Shown in pieces: positions 29,107 through 30,771 of a DNA stretch of 30,771 nucleotides. Positions within the stretch are counted from its first letter, which is position 1; the number at the start of each line of letters is the position of its first letter. The stretch is from Asterionellopsis glacialis (lineage: Eukaryota; Bacillariophyta; Plagiogrammaphyceae; Rhaphoneidales; Asterionellopsidaceae): contig WKLE02004806.1 in NCBI GenBank assembly GCA_014885115.2, forward strand, positions 1-30,771, given 5' to 3'. The notes under the pieces are model-generated. The model saw nothing but the letters and a program-made list of their open reading frames with translations, was not told the DNA's origin and did not search any database. The translations under genes and the position numbers were made by a program.

Positions 29107-29569
29107 AGGGCGCTGGTATAGTCATATGTCGTGTGCGCATCATCGGAGATGTCGACTCCATCGCAGGTAGTTGAGGAGCCATCTACGTGGTGTAGTACTT
29201 ATTGTGAACACATCCAAGACTGGGTATTGCTCGAATGAAATCTGTAAATTGCAAACAATTGAAAGCTTATTTCAAATCGTAAAACGCATTTCTTTACGGT
29301 CGTATATCAGTCTCGAATGGTTGTATAGTCTGTGTAAATAATATAAATATTATATATAATTAGATGACTCCAAAGAAATATTGTATGAAAATGATTAAAG
29401 CCATTTTTTTACGAGAAAGCGACCAAAGCTTTATAGCCCACGTTTTTACTGGCGATATATGCTTTGTTTTCCATAATTAAGACAGTATTGAACGTTGCTA
29501 TTTAGATGATTACAACGTTGCTATTGAAAGAGAATACTGTATTGCATTCAGTTACGAAGCAAGGTTGTT
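29107..29569. other. convergent intergenic region
   Basis: This 460 bp lies between the 3' ends of converging genes. It is A+T-rich, with the ATAATATAAATATTATATATAAT stretch near 29339-29361 (partly palindromic). No open frame or RNA gene was recognised. Confidence 0.5.
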
Positions 29570-30553
29570 TTAAAATTTGTAAACTTGTGAAGCTTCATAG
29601 CCCATTTCTTTCAATAATCCACCAAGTTCTTTGTCTTCACGAGGTCCGCAGAGTGCATTGTACATGGGTGGAGGTCCACAAATTAAGATAATGGCATCCT
29701 TTCCTGCCGACGGTGGAGGCATGTGAGCCTTCAAAAGTGATTCATTAATAAATCCACGTTCTCCAGACCAATCGGAATCCTGGGGTTCATGAGACAATAC
29801 ATGTGTTACTGACAAACTGTCCTTGTTGTTTTGACTCCATTCGTCCAAAAGGTCTTTCCCCAAAATATCAGTGGATTCCCTACTTCCGTACAACATGGAT
29901 ACATTGTTCGTCGTCTTGTTGGAATCACCATCACCTAGAATAGCATGTAAGGCTTGTATCATGGGAGTAATACCTGTTCCACCTACCAACATACCAATTT
30001 GAGACTGTTCAAAGGGAGCTTGAATCTTCACATTAAAGTCAATGTGTTTAAAGTCAACCGTATCACCCAACTTCAGAGTATCACATAAATAGTGAGACAT
30101 ACCGGTAGTTCCATTGACTACACCGTAATCCTTAATGAGCAAATCAAAGTATCCAATATCTGCATTGGTAGAAATGGGTGTGTACGGGCGAATGATGGCT
30201 TGAGTTTCGCCTCCCTCCTTACTGGGAAGATCAGCCTTTGCCAAGATACAGGCACAAGTACTAAGATTTAAAGCTTTCGAGGTATCAGGTACTCCAAATC
30301 GTAAAACTTTGGATGTTTTAGATACAACATAACGCTCCAACAACGGGACAGATTGGAAATCGGCCGTAAATTGGCATTTTCCCGGTTCAATCAAACTTTT
30401 CGTAGGACCACTGGTTAAGGAAGTGGGTGTTGTTGTTTTTTCGCCAGACATGATGGTACTAATGAAAGAGGGTGAAGATACGTGACGAATGATTGGATTT
30501 CTTGACAAGGCAAAAGAACGAGAATGTCTTGATAGCTTACACAACAAATGCAT
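29570..30553 (-). CDS. NADH-cytochrome b5 reductase
   Basis: A 327-residue flavoprotein that transfers electrons from NADH through FAD to cytochrome b5, or to a related acceptor in fatty acid desaturation, sterol or organelle redox pathways. The FAD-binding motif is RPYTPIS at 122-128, with GMSHYL further on as the second FAD contact. The NAD-binding parts are GGTGITPMIQ at 191-200 and CGPPPMY at 292-298, and the protein ends in the aromatic YKF common in this family. The first 34 residues are rich in Arg, Ser and His and lack acidic residues, like a mitochondrial presequence; a second ATG at residue 35 would give a cytosolic form. No membrane anchor is apparent. Nitrate reductase C-terminal domains share the fold, but the protein is stand-alone, so b5 reductase is the better call. 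Confidence 0.92.
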   Translation of the reverse strand: MHLLCKLSRHSRSFALSRNPIIRHVSSPSFISTIMSGEKTTTPTSLTSGPTKSLIEPGKCQFTADFQSVPLLERYVVSKTSKVLRFGVPDTSKALNLSTCACILAKADLPSKEGGETQAIIRPYTPISTNADIGYFDLLIKDYGVVNGTTGMSHYLCDTLKLGDTVDFKHIDFNVKIQAPFEQSQIGMLVGGTGITPMIQALHAILGDGDSNKTTNNVSMLYGSRESTDILGKDLLDEWSQNNKDSLSVTHVLSHEPQDSDWSGERGFINESLLKAHMPPPSAGKDAIILICGPPPMYNALCGPREDKELGGLLKEMGYEASQVYKF

Positions 30554-30771
30554 TACTTTGCAGATATTTTGTTGTGTACATTGTAAGCTCTTGAGTCCTA
30601 GGTCAAAGATGGATGCGTGTGAAGGATGAGAAAGGCATGCTGATTCACTCTTGGACTCGTCATTCCTCAGGTCGCAAACTTGATACTAAACTGGGAGTCG
30701 CCCGATGGTCAGCTACAGAGATTGGCGACAAAAAAGCCGGACAGACGCACTATTGCCCTTTCCTGTTCACT
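30554..30771. other. upstream of cytochrome b5 reductase gene
   Basis: This 218 bp runs to the window edge and probably holds the promoter of the minus-strand reductase gene. No further gene is visible. Confidence 0.5.

Overview
This is a nuclear window from a photosynthetic stramenopile, most likely a diatom. Three things support this. Coding exons are interrupted by short GT-AG spliceosomal introns (84 to 228 nt). Two genes encode N-termini with a signal peptide followed by the A|F junction of the ASAFAP type used to reach secondary red-algal plastids. The gene set is eukaryotic (JmjC demethylase, TBC Rab-GAP, folylpolyglutamate synthase, cytochrome b5 reductase), set in A+T-leaning, GTAC-rich noncoding DNA. 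The species cannot be named from sequence reading alone.

Layout, left to right. 1459-2771 (+) is a two-exon CRAL-TRIO/Sec14-like protein, preceded by palindromic GGTACC-type repeats. 4507-6804 (+) is a compact KDM5-like JmjN/JmjC/C5HC2 demethylase. 7083-10491 (-) is a three-exon TBC1D20/Gyp8-like Rab-GAP that looks like two unrelated reading frames until it is spliced. 11796-13550 (+) is a CoA-disulfide reductase fused to a rhodanese domain, tail to tail with 13598-15307 (-), folylpolyglutamate synthase. 16129-17616 (-) is a peptide deformylase-like protein with plastid and apparent Tat/thylakoid-lumen targeting signals. 18453-19628 (+) is an unrecognised acidic protein with three 30-residue tandem repeats. 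21056-24445 (+) is a large ATPase/TPR regulatory protein containing one in-frame intron. 25108-25653 (-) is a small plastid-targeted protein. 26441-28237 (+) is a type II membrane, glycosyltransferase-like protein. 28807-29106 (+) is a small basic protein. 29570-30553 (-) is NADH-cytochrome b5 reductase.

The genes do not form one pathway; this is ordinary nuclear gene order with mixed strands. The observations most worth following are the deformylase-like protein apparently sent to the thylakoid lumen, the tandem SUMO-interaction-like repeats at 18666-18935, the stop-free 84-nt intron in the ATPase gene, the Rab-GAP with a mid-protein membrane segment and 11-residue repeats beyond it, and the shared GTAC signature of donor sites and noncoding palindromes. 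I saw no transposon with coding capacity, CRISPR array, rRNA or convincing tRNA. All splice sites are inferred from reading frame and family similarity recalled from memory; no alignment or RNA data were available.
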